From positions 6,882,001 through 6,946,000 of the forward strand of contig OU612072.1 of NCBI GenBank assembly GCA_914767715.1: 64,000 bases of DNA, given 5' to 3'. Below the pieces are notes generated by a model. The model saw nothing but the letters and a program-made list of their open reading frames with translations. It searched no databases and had not been told where the DNA came from. The stretch is from Membranipora membranacea (lineage: Eukaryota; Bryozoa; Gymnolaemata; Cheilostomatida; Membraniporidae). This document shows, one piece after another, positions 24,113 to 34,339 of this stretch (positions are counted from its first letter, which is position 1; the number at the start of each line of letters is the position of its first letter). The translations under genes were made by a program, and so were the position numbers.

Positions 24113-25419
24113 TTATGACACTGGGTTAATACAAACATAAACATTGGGTCTTATGCTGCAGCATTTCTCATCCCCTGGGCAGTTGAAGTCGTGTCCTGCG
24201 CAGGTTGAACTGGATATAGATAGCCTCAGTGCCGGACAATTCCCAGGTTTAGCAGAGCCTGTGGGATCTGAAAAACATCCCGTCTGCGTCAGTTAGCTTG
24301 TTTGGACTGGCTGACACTTCAGGGTACATATGGCACTGGAATAGCAGGAGACTGATGGAAAAAGTTTTACGAGGTGTAATTAATTTCAAATGTCCTAGAT
24401 CAGTGAATATTTACCGGAGGCTTGGGTAAGCGCCCAGTTCAGTTAGAGAAATTGGGTGCATGCTAACAACAAGTCACCTCAAACCTAATTCAACCTTAGC
24501 CTCTATTTTATATTCAGGTCTGTGTGTGTATGGTAGTTGATTCCTGTGAATTTTACAAAAATACTTCTTGGCTTTCCTTACCAGCCCAAAAATTATATCA
24601 TAGATTGAATCTGATAATAACAAAAATACCAATTCCGGCTTAATCAACATGTCGTTCTGCAGATGGCTAAAATCAATTAATACCCCTGTAAACTGCATCT
24701 AGTAGAAAGTGATCTGGCAATGAAGACACAGCCTATGAATAGTATAAAACTGTTTATGTGCTCTTAAATACTCACTACATGGAGGGCATGTTGAGTAGCA
24801 ACCATCTTCACCTCTTTCGAATCCGGCTAAGCAGAATTTCTTACAGAGAGGCTGCTTGAGACAAGGCTCTGCTTCTATGGTTATCAGCGGCTCATAAAGG
24901 ATATGGAAGCGCTCAAAGTCACCTAAAACCATAGACATCGATAAATAGATGTCTACTCGGTTTTTGCGGTTTTCGTTATAACTGGTTGACCGCCATCAGT
25001 GGTAGGGATTTATAGCTTGTCATGTTATGTTTTTCAGCTAGCCCATTAAGTTCATTCTAAATCATTCTTGATCGAATCCCTACCACTGATTTCTTATATA
25101 CAGGAGATTCACGAAAAATGGAGCGACTCCTAAGAGTGGCTTAGGTTTCTATTGGGCTCTATATCTATGCCTAAAACAGTGCAGCATTGGTTATAGGAAC
25201 CTCATAGATATTTGCCTAAAAGAAACTCTGGTATCTGGTCTCTCGTAAGTTCACAACAAACAGTCTGTTGTTTTAATGATTGCGGAATTGTCTAGACAGA
25301 CTGTCAACAAATGATTATATGAGTTGTTTAGTATTGATTGGAAACACATACTGACCTTGACCAAGAGAAGATGGTAGAAAAGCACCTACAAGGGCTAAAG
25401 TTACCAGGAGCCACCTCAT
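24113..25419 (-). CDS. C2: secreted antistasin-like plus WAP-type protease inhibitor (3 exons, 121 aa)
   Basis: Exons 25419-25356, 24922-24776 and 24267-24113, GT-AG, phase 1. Residues 1-21 are a signal peptide (MRWLLVTLALVGAFLPSSLG-Q). Residues 22-70 hold an antistasin-like module (C-x5-C-x3-C-x9-C-x3-C-x2-C, with GFERGEDGC in the middle). Residues 71-121 hold a WAP-type module with CPAL, CPGDEKCC and a final CINPV. Families of this kind inhibit extracellular serine proteases, so a secreted inhibitor is likely; targets are unknown. The WAP module has six of the usual eight cysteines: the second and seventh, which normally pair, are both absent. The antistasin end is GC-x3-C-x2-C instead of GC-x2-C-x-C. 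It is the only intact member of the three C copies. Confidence 0.8.
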
Positions 25420-26069
25420 TGTTTGTGTTCAGTTAGAATCAGACAGCAATAATTGAAACTACCAAAACCAGCGGGTATAAAGCAAGTCAATCCTACGCAA
25501 TGTAGTTGAGGGTCGTCAATGATGCATTAGATGATTTGACAAAATATATCTCCATAGAGATGTGAGGATTTCGCTCGATGTAAACAAATTGCAAAGAAGT
25601 TTCCTTCAATCATATACTCATTCATCATTGGTAAATATGTGTCACTGTTCGAGTTGCTATAATTCCAGATGTTGCTCTCTATTTTGGAACATGATAGGAT
25701 ACCGTGACAAGACACGAACTAGACATGACGAAACTTGGCATGGCACACCAAAGATTATTGTGTGAAACGTTTAAACATCCAACATTGAACTCTTTATAAG
25801 ACATCTGAATTTTAGAACCTGGTACTCGGGATTGACAAGCACATGCAGCAGACTGCTTGCCATAATCCATAAAGAAAGAAACAGCAGTTATTGGTAACTG
25901 AGACTCGCAATGAGTATGAGTAATAGTATGAGAAACAATGGTTGTGGAAATCACAATAGTTCTTGTAAAAGTTAGAGTTGTTTATTCAAGTCAAATTCTC
26001 AATAATAAAATTATTCAGTCGTTGACCAGCAAACCATGTATCAATTATCTGACTCATTGCTCTATGGCG
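25420..26069. other. C2 upstream and B2 3' flank
   Basis: Matches the flanks upstream of C1 and C3. It carries GGTATAAAGC about 65-70 bp above the C2 start, on the opposite strand sense to a normal TATA box, so I do not call it as a promoter. No exon. Confidence 0.35.
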
Positions 26070-26956
26070 TTATGATACAATGACGCCACCTAAAAATTGA
26101 AGAGAGGAGAAAACTGAAACAATTAACACACGATGGTGATATGTGAAAGTGCGACCGTGTGTGTTTTGATAATACTAGTAGACATTTTTTGGTCTTGATT
26201 TGAGATTGAATACAATTTGCTGACAAATGGCTCTGAACTTTGGTGTCTTTTGGGCCCCACATGACAGTGGCAAAGGTGCCTGCAATTCAAGATCGCTTAA
26301 TAATTACAAATCACCCCCATATTAATGGGGGGTTTTGACCATTCCAATTAACTGACTTTATCCAATAATTAATTGATTATAAATTCCTCATCAGCATTGT
26401 ATTATGTATTGTAGTATATAGCAGATGCCTTTAGCTTACCATAATCCTCACAGCCGCTGAGACCATCTGCACACAGACTCACGAAACCTAGAACCAAGTT
26501 TGAAAGATCAAATCTAAGATATAGCACTGCATCGAAATAAACATTATAATGAAGATAAATTTATGAAGATGTTAAGTAAAGTTTCAATCGAGGCATAATC
26601 ATGGGAGATACCTAAGGTCCACAGGCTATAGTTTTGGCCAGTATTAAAATAACCTTTATCTAACACTGTAATCCGAACAAACTGAATTAATCAACTACTC
26701 GAGTCACTGCTGATTGATCATTGGCTGCTCGGTCTATGTTGAGCAAACAGACAAGAAGGCAACACATTTCATGTCTGCAAACAAGATATTCCAGTTACGA
26801 TTAAAGCTGCAGACTAAACAAAAATAATCTGATCGTACTTCAAGAATACTGTTATTTTTAAACAACCATGCCAAAAGTATTTAGACTCTTACTTTGAGCA
26901 AGTGAATATGAGACTAAAGCTCCGATAAGGGCTACAGTCACTAGACATATCCTCAT
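26070..26956 (-). CDS. B2: two-cysteine secreted micro-peptide (3 exons, 43 aa)
   Basis: Exons 26956-26893, 26487-26440 and 26089-26070, GT-AG, phase 1. Signal peptide MRICLVTVALIGALVSYSLA, then Gln. Exon 2 gives SFVSLCADGLSGCEDY and exon 3 GGVIVS-stop. It is the closest relative of B1. The introns are also highly similar, for example 21715-21850 against 26320-26455, so the duplication is recent. Two acidic residues of B1 (DD and SD) are glycines here, while both cysteines, the Tyr and the C-terminus are kept. Function unknown. Confidence 0.72.
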
Positions 26957-28439
26957 TGTCGTGGTGATAAGGCTAAAATCAGTTAGCAGTAAATTGAAAT
27001 CGCATGAACTGCAAGAAACAAAGCAGTTTGACCCTTAGTATGCAGCAACTATCTTGTTATGGCTTGACGATGAAGCACCAATGGTCTCACAAACATATCA
27101 CCAGAGCAATTAGAAAATTTTGTTTTTGTTGTTGTTTCTCAGGCGGTGTTATCTTCATCAAAATGAATGTCAACGTGTCACTTAGATATAAAGATTATGT
27201 GATTTCATCACTTGATATAAACTGGTCATTATTCTATACTATTCTTGTCATGACACTTCTATATTTTGGAAGGCTTGACATGCAGTGTCAATATCTACAA
27301 GCCTGATAGATAAGATGATTAACTGATATTCTAAAGAGGTGATCTTTTTCCCTTGCTCCTATGATGAGCCAATAGACAGAGGACAAGGACCCAGTTTACC
27401 ACCAACTTGAAAACTATTACCAACATTTCCTTCTTCTTGAGGTGTGCGTATCAGTTTGAACCAGCTAGTGTTATCCCAGATGAGGTTGAAACAGGAAATA
27501 GATTTCCTTTCCAATCTGTCCAGATTCATACCATTGTGGGTGGTTAAAATCACACACTGATATCATGTATCATCACTCACACCACTTTCTTAGATCCAGC
27601 TGGCATAACAGATACCTGAGTTTTATATGGGACCATTGGTGAAACCAGCTTTCTATTCGCCATATTGACCATTACCATGCAAAAAAGGAAGCTGATGGAG
27701 GCTACTTGCTCCACATTTTTGTTGGCATCTCTGAGAACAGGTGGTAAATTTATTGCTGCACGTTGAATTGTTACCCCTAGTCCTACCTCTATCAGTGCAA
27801 TGTATCTGATCTCTTCACCAAGATAGATTCTTATGTCGCCCAAAGCTTTGATTGACTTGTGTAGCAAGAGGAATACTAAACCTTCCATTTACTAGAGCCT
27901 TATATTTGATACCACTATTTACAGGGGCTATACTTGAAGTAATGCTGACCTGTTGCCTTATATACCTGTTATGGTGCACAGGGGTATGCCATATGTACTG
28001 TCCAACACAAATGCTGCGGAAAATTAATGTTATATCCTGATTCAATAGCAGCAGGCAATTGAATTCCTCTTCGGTCCAGGATCAACGCTTGATAACATGA
28101 GGGGGTTTTTGTGTTCCTTCATCACATAATGCTTTTAAGCCAACACCTGTTAGCCAGTGGCAGCCACAAACCAAAGATGATTGATTTGTCTTGCTTACTA
28201 ACTGCCTGTGGCTCCGGATGGTTCTGGACTGACAAGGACAAGGAAATCAGACTCAGTTACAATGATCAAAAGCTCATAAAAATCTATAGTCGGAGAAAGG
28301 AAGAGTAGGTTTTGCTATTGCATCACTGTGTGAATCAGAAGGTAGATAATATTTGGCAGGATGCATTTTCTTTTGCTCCATAGTTGAACATAATGAGAAA
28401 ATAGTAATTTTTAAAACCATGCAATCACATCAATGTATG
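26957..28439. other. B2-C3 spacer, no gene seen
   Basis: Duplicate of the B1-C2 spacer. The minus-strand frame 27577-27888 is open by chance as far as I can tell: no signal peptide, no domain, and the paralogous segment at 23.0-23.2 kb is deleted. Confidence 0.4.
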
Positions 28440-28612
28440 GTCCCGATACCCTGTGATACCGTGTGAGAAACCTTGCTATTTCTTGTTTTGTTTTTTTCCG
28501 GTCTCAGTACCGATCTACAGGCTGGATCCTGACACCACCGGAAATCGATCATGGGACATCTTGATTGAAAGACCCATGCCTTACCCATCGCACTACGGCC
28601 GCTCCATGAAAG
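28440..28612 (-). mobile_element. tRNA-derived SINE copy (C3 3' flank)
   Basis: Same element and orientation as at 23.6-23.84 kb with an internal deletion in the body. The head GCCGTAGTGCGATGGG and the tail TTTCTCACACGGTATCACAG are kept. Paralogous position, hence one ancestral insertion. Confidence 0.72.
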
Positions 28613-29479
28613 ACAGTAACTTGAACAGACCAGACCCTTGGCAATCAAAATCAAATAAATATTGAAAATAAAGTGATATTCATGGCAAACCAGAGACTGG
28701 AATTGACCAAAATAGTGCAATTGGCCATTTTCATGATCGGGAATCTGTTGGTATGCACTGGCTTACCAACTAATCTGTAGGATGCATGAGCAATAGGACA
28801 GTCAAATAAGAGTTTGTTTAAAATGGAACAGAATTAGATGCAATTGCCTTTTCATTATGCTTTATTCAAATACAAAGGATTATGACACCGGGTCAATACA
28901 AACATAAACTCTTTTTTCTTATCACTTTATTGTTATCAACATCATCTTGAAAAGATGTTTTACATGATCTTGAAAAGATGAAAAGATGTTTTACATCAGG
29001 CCTAATGCTGCAGCATTTTTCACCCCCTGGGCAGTTGGAGTCGCGTCCTCAGCAGGTCGAACTGGATGTAGACAGCCTCAGTGTAGGACTATTTCCAGGT
29101 TAAGCAGAGCCTGTGGGATCTGAAAAACATTCAATGAGCGTCACTGAGCTTGTTTGGATTGACTGACACTACACTCTATATATGGCACTGGAAAAGCAAG
29201 AGACTGATGGAAAAGTTTTACGAGTGTAATTAGTTTCAAATATCCTAGATGAGTAAATATTCACCAAAGAACAGTAGGTTGTTGCAACATGGCTCGGTAA
29301 GTGTCCAGTTCAGTTAGAGAAATTTGATGCATGCTAACAACAAGTCACCTCTAACCTTAATCAACCTTAGCCCTCTATTTTATATTCAGGGTTGTATGGT
29401 AGTTGATTCCTGTGAGTTTCATAAAAATACTTTGTGGCTTTCCTTACCAGCACAAAAAACTATATGTGGCATGCTCTGT

Positions 29480-29887
29480 CTAATTCGTCAATAATGAGGG
29501 GAAGGAATATTTTGAGTTATTGTAACCACTTGATAGAGAATTTTCTACAGATTCCAAATATATCTTTATTTTATTCCTAGCACAGCAATTGGTCTTTTTA
29601 AAGCCGAAATAGTGCACCGGATTCACGGCGCGGCATGAAACAGCATTTTGAACAATGGCCGCCCAAAGTTCACGATCACGGCAAAATTTGATGCAGTTTT
29701 GCGTACGTATTGTACTTCCTAGCAACGGAGGTGTAATTCTACGACAGATATCTAAAAAACATGTTTCTAGAACAAAAAACCATGCTGATTTGAATGGTGA
29801 TATTCTTTTATTGGTCAGACTGCTTGAAAAAATGTTAGCAAATGTCAAACTTTCAATTTCTTGAGGTGTATACCAAGCACCATTCAC
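29480..29887 (-). CDS. Uncharacterised transposon frame near the left TIR
   Basis: A 135-codon open frame inside the TIR transposon, downstream of the GHTKF gene. Contains DRELWAAIVQNAVSCRA, which resembles DRDTLWVAALQYAVDRRA in the frame at 53.15 kb. Whether it is a separate protein, a last exon or a remnant cannot be told. The antisense plus-strand frame 29655-29864 is a shadow. Confidence 0.35.
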   Translation of the reverse strand: MNGAWYTPQEIESLTFANIFSSSLTNKRISPFKSAWFFVLETCFLDICRRITPPLLGSTIRTQNCIKFCRDRELWAAIVQNAVSCRAVNPVHYFGFKKTNCCARNKIKIYLESVENSLSSGYNNSKYSFPSLLTN

Positions 29888-29956
29888 TTCAACAGTTGCA
29901 TTGTCATTTTCTTGATAATCTGTTATTATAGTCTGATTTAATCCATTATTCCACTG

Positions 29957-31505
29957 TTATTTTGGTCTAGCTTTCTTAGTAGCAGGCTGTGTATCCTCTG
30001 GTGGTTCTGGGCACACTAGGTCTCTAGTGCCTGGTGTACAAAACTCCCGTATCTCTTTAAACAGATACTTTCTGCGGGCTTCATCTAGACCTGATGGTAC
30101 GATCTCTTTAGGATGACCTGTTGGACGTTGATGGAGAACAGTGTCTGTTCTCCCTGTCTTCTCTTTGCAAAAGAGCCTGGATATCACTTTACCTGTAATA
30201 AAAGAATTGAATCCCAATGTGATAACATAAGTAGGCTCCACAATCAATACAGTCAACAGAAAACTTACAACTTTTGTTATGCCTATCATAGTCTATTGGC
30301 TTCTTCAGTATCCCACACAGTCCCACAATTGCCTACCTTGCATACTTTGAGAGAATGAGAACTGCTGTCTCTCTTTGATTCCTTGGATCCTCACACCATT
30401 GCTGAAAAACCCACTCCAATCATACTGGGTCACAATAACCTTCCCATCCTGGTCACCCACTAGCTGCGCCTTGTTCTTCTCGCCATAGCAGGACTCCCTG
30501 ACAACCTGTTTCAATAAACAATAGGCACAATTATTTGCATTATTCTGTATCCCAGATCACCAATGACAATATTAACTATGTTATCCTGCAAATACAACAC
30601 TAATGTGATTATTGTTGTAATCTAGTATAGTACCTTAGCTATATCATCCAAACAGGACACCATCGTTTGTCGAAACTTCTTTTTGAAGATACCAAACATC
30701 TGGTCGCACATAAATTTTGTGTGACCAGCTATCAGGAAGTTCAGCTCTATCTCTGTATTATGCTTCGTCATCACCCTCCTCGGGTATTATTCCTAGCACA
30801 CAAAGGAGTTAGTTCACAGCTAATTTGATCTGATAAAGAAACATGAAACAGTTTTTGTAACTAACCTTCATGTGCGTAATCACAGCGTGTACACTTTCTC
30901 TCCCGCTCTTTGTGCTTGTGAGTTTTGCCGTGTGTGGCACTCGTGTTTATCACAACAGACACTTTACTCAAGATCATTACATCTCTCTCTGATGTAGTAA
31001 GGCTTTCATAGAAGACCATCTGATCCAGCAGACTGGAGATGTCAAAATTAGTGAGGCAGTTTGTAGCACATTTGCATCGGAAAGTTGACAGCACATTCTG
31101 CCTTTTAGAGATGGTCTCATCTCCAGTGTCACCTGAAGGACTTGAAGGTCCATCCCCACTGGATGTTGGAATAGATTGTTGGGTAGGCCTGGTAGGCTTC
31201 TTTTTGGTAACCAACACCCTTGAATCACTACTTTTATCCCCCTGCTTTGTTTTAGTTTTGCCTTTTTGAGTTTGACTTGTGCTAGGCTTATCAGCTTCTA
31301 TTTTCACTAAAACATCTTCATCCAGCTGTTCTATACCTTCTGGGTGGCCTAACTGTTCATGTTCCTCATCACTATCTATATCTCTGCTCGCAATATCAAA
31401 GAATTCAGCATCTACTTGACTCAGAAGTTCATTCAAATCAACTAATCTTCCAGTGTCAGCCATCTTTGTGTCCTTCCGGTGTGCCCTTAGTAACCACTTT
31501 GACAC
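29957..31505 (-). pseudogene. Internally deleted transposon gene with GHTKF motif
   Basis: Exon 1 (31505-30866; start at 31505 or at MADTGRL) has an acidic, Ser-rich N-terminus and then CKCATNCL and HGKTHKHK, a Cys/His-containing region. A segment at 30792-30634 has FLIAGHTKFMCDQMFGIFKK, the hallmark GHT-x-F-x3-D-x2-F motif of a transposase-like family common in sponges and cnidarians (DUF7869-type, from memory). Exon 30505-30337 has VTQYDWSGFF. The last exon 30192-29957 has RKYLFKEIREFC. The core expected between HGK and GHT is absent, and the frame into GHTKF meets a stop at the only acceptor I see. So this is an internally deleted copy, unlikely to make an active enzyme. Confidence 0.62.
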
Positions 31506-32272
31506 CTGATTGGACCACTTAACTTGCTAGTAGCCAATTAAAAATGTGATATTCTGAATCAGAAGATGTTGATTGGTCAGAATCAAGCAAAATATAAAAA
31601 TGTAAACATTGTTCATAAAATCACATGCCCAGCTTTAGATGCTTATTACTAACAATAGTCAATGCCGCGTTATTGACAAATTAGACAGAGCATGCCACAT
31701 ATCATACATTGAATCCATTAATAACAAAAGTATCAATTCTGACTTGGTCAACATATCGTTTTATATATCGCAAAAACCAATTGATACTCCTCTAAACTGC
31801 ATCTAGGAGGTGATCTGTCAAAGCAGACATTGCCTATGAGCAATACAAAACTGATTTCGTGCTCTGAAATACTCACTACAAGGAGGACAGGTTGAGTAGC
31901 AACCATCTTCACCTCTATCAAATCCGGCTAAGCAGAATTTCTTACAGAGAGGCTGCTTGAGACAAGGCTCAGTTTCTATATGGTTATCAGCGGCTCATAG
32001 AGGATATAGCGCTCAAAGTCATCTAAGAGTCCTGCATTGGTTATACGAACCTTATAGATGTTTGGATAGAAAGAAGCTCTGGTATCTCATAAGTTCACAA
32101 CAAACAGTCTGCTTTTTTAATGATTGTGGAAAAATCTAGACAGAGTTTCAATAAATGATTTTATGATTAGCTTGGTGTTGGTCGGAAACACATAGTGTAG
32201 ACACTGACCTTGACCGAGACAAAACAATAGAAAAGCACCTACAAGGGCTACAGTCGCTAGGAGCATCCTCAT

Positions 32273-33514
32273 GGTCGGTGTTCAGTTAGAATCAGTCAGA
32301 AATAATTGATAGCACCAAAACCAGCGTTGTATAGAGCAAGTCAATCCAACACAATGTTGTTGAGGCTAATCAATGACGCAATTGATGATTGACACAACAT
32401 ATCACCATAGAGATGTGAGGATTTTACATGGTTGAAACCAATTGCAAAGAAGTTTCCTTCAATCATATACTCATTCATCATTGGTAAATATGTGTTAGTG
32501 TTCAAGTTGCCATATTTCAAGATGTTGCTTTCTATTTTGGAATATGGTGTGGGATACCGTGAATAGGCACAAACTAAACATTACGAAACTTTGCATGGCA
32601 CACGAACAATTAGTGTGCGAAACGTTTCAACAAACAAAAATTGAACTCTTTATAAGACATTTGACTATTGGAACCTGATACTCGGGATCGACTTGTACAT
32701 GCAGCATATTGCTTGCTGTAATCTGTAATTTCCTCCTAGCAATTGAAATCATTTATTTGTATTATAAGAGTGAGTTCTCACCCAAACATCTACTCCCGCA
32801 ATACAAATACTGCACTCAAAACACTGAACATGTTTCAGGATTGTTATGAGGGTACGGGGAAAACCTCAAAGAATTTAAGTTAGAAACTTTATACTTTGCA
32901 CAATGCAAAACGATTTTTGAATGAAATTGGCTAGTAGTTTTTACTTTTTTACTGAGTTTTCTTTCTCTTTCTTGGTAACAAAGTTTGAAAACTACATTGC
33001 TTGGAGGCAGAACCTGCCATAGCAGCTGATCTTTACAAAAAAAATTATCAACACTGACGTTGGTAGGATGTAGCTCTCAATATATTTAGCTTGTCATCAA
33101 CAACCATAACTTTGCGTCTTGGCAGGCTGTCTTCTGGCAATTTCCTGATTGCTGCAACACCCTGATTTATTTTTCCTGAGCAGTGGACAATTAAAACATT
33201 CCAGCTGTATTTATTACTAGTTGCTCGCAATATCCCAAATTATAGATTCAGTGAGGTAAACAATTGATATCGGTACCAGAAACTACTTAACATGCGGGCG
33301 TGGACACTTATAAATGGCAACTTGAATTTGCATTTATTCAATGTCATCATGTACCTTATAGTATGCAAAACATTGGTTGTAAGCATTCCACTAGTTATTG
33401 CCTGTTAAAATCATTTATTAACTCAAATTGGTCATCATTATGTTATCAGTAATAACTATATTATAGTCCCATAAAACAATCCGTGATGAAGATATCAGTT
33501 AGCTTTCTTCAATG
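32273..33514. other. C3 upstream and B3 3' flank, no gene seen
   Basis: Aligns with the upstream flanks of C1 and C2 to about 32700. The remaining sequence shows no supported exon. Confidence 0.35.
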
Positions 33515-34272
33515 TTATGATACGATGAGACTTCCTACAAAATGGAAAAAAGAAAAATAAGACGAATACAAGGCTATGGTGATACAGGTGTGGCTTAGTG
33601 TGTATGTTGGCCGGTTGGTAAAAATTGGGATATGATTGTGGTTTGATTTCAATTTAACCACGTAAGTCCTTTATCTGTGTTCAACGTTTTCTTGTGCTGA
33701 GCTACAGTAAAATTACTTACCCAAATCACTACAGCCCCCACTGCCGTCTGATATACAAATCCTTGCGATACCTAGAAGCAAGTAAAAAAGAATATCTAAG
33801 ATAAGCTTTGCACTGAAATAAACATCATAATGAAGATATAAAGAGCGGCCTTGGTGCAATGGGTTAGGCACGGGTCTTTCAATCAAGAGGTCTCGTGTTC
33901 GACTCCCAGCGGATCATGGTGGTGTCAGGAAGAGCACCCGACCTCAAATGCTCCTGTGCCTCATCCGGATCCAAACCGTAGACTCGTACTGATACCAGAA
34001 ACAATGAAGATTTACAGACATTGAAATGAAGTTTGCAGCAAGGTATAGGATTTTGAGAGATGGCCAGAGTCCCCAGGCTTTTGCTATGCTTTATAACTTG
34101 ACTACCTGGGGTTGCATCCCGTTGAAGTTAACTTTGCATGCTCTGTGAGCTTACACATGGGATGGTGTTTACAGACCAGCTCTATTCGACCTATCTAAAT
34201 GTACTTACCTTGAGCAACAGAATATGATACTAAAGCTCCGATAAGGGCTGCTGTGACAAGAATAAACCTCAT
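33515..34272 (-). CDS. B3: two-cysteine secreted micro-peptide (3 exons, 44 aa)
   Basis: Exons 34272-34209, 33771-33721 and 33534-33515, GT-AG, phase 1. Signal peptide MRFILVTAALIGALVSYSVA, then Gln. Exon 2 gives GIARICISDGSGGCSDL, with C-x7-C, one residue longer than in B1 and B2. Exon 3 gives GSLIVS-stop. A TATAAAT lies on the minus strand about 60 bp above the start (around 34330). A SINE sits in intron 1. This is the most diverged B gene and the upstream end of the array. There is no C gene beyond it. Confidence 0.68.
33841..34002 (+). mobile_element. tRNA-derived SINE in intron 1 of B3, with target duplication
   Basis: The tRNA-like head has an A box TGGTGCAATGGG (33852-33863) and a B box TGTTCGACTCC (33896-33906), followed by the family body GTGTCAGGAAGAGCACCCGA. 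It is flanked by AATGAAGATATA (33829-33840) and AATGAAGATTTA (34003-34014). The same intron in B1 and B2 has a single AATGAAGATAAA, the empty site. This copy ends at CCAGAAAC and lacks the tail found in the other three. Confidence 0.85.
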
Positions 34273-34339
34273 GACTGGTGAGCTGTTGAGATTGGTTAGG
34301 AATAAATGAAAGCCCCAAAAATAGCAACATTTATAGCAT

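Larger units (their letters stand above)
29466..31698. mobile_element. TIR transposon (2.2 kb) with a GHTKF-type gene, inserted in C3
   Basis: The ends are 29-bp inverted repeats with one mismatch, starting GTGGCATGCTCTGTCTAATT. The flanks read ATAT on both sides (29462-29465 and 31699-31702); TA is an equally valid reading of the duplication because the target is palindromic. The intron of C2 shows the uninterrupted site (ATTATATCATAGATTG around 24590-24605). The element carries a spliced minus-strand gene remnant and a second short frame. The superfamily is not certain. Confidence 0.8.
28990..32272 (-). pseudogene. C3: broken antistasin/WAP inhibitor copy
   Basis: The signal exon (32272-32209, MRMLLATVALVGAFLLFCLG-Q) is intact. 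The antistasin exon (32022-31877) is 146 nt instead of 147: a codon is deleted and two bases (TA) are inserted, giving an immediate TAG. The WAP exon (29119 down to about 28990) has TAA in place of a Lys codon, a Cys-to-Ser change at its first cysteine and TGA in place of a Gly/Ala codon. Its end runs into a short tandem repeat with AAAAGATG. A 2.2-kb TIR transposon lies in its second intron. Clearly non-functional for the inhibitor part. Confidence 0.82.

Noticed and set aside
25485-25495. GGTATAAAGC above C2 as a TATA box
   Set aside because: It reads as TATA on the plus strand, opposite to the gene, and is not conserved before C1 and C3.
17227-28045. Possible conserved gene in the array spacers (frames at 17227-17427 and 27815-28045)
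   Set aside because: Similarity follows from duplication of the whole spacer; the third copy at 23.1 kb is not open and no splice sites or start context support coding.
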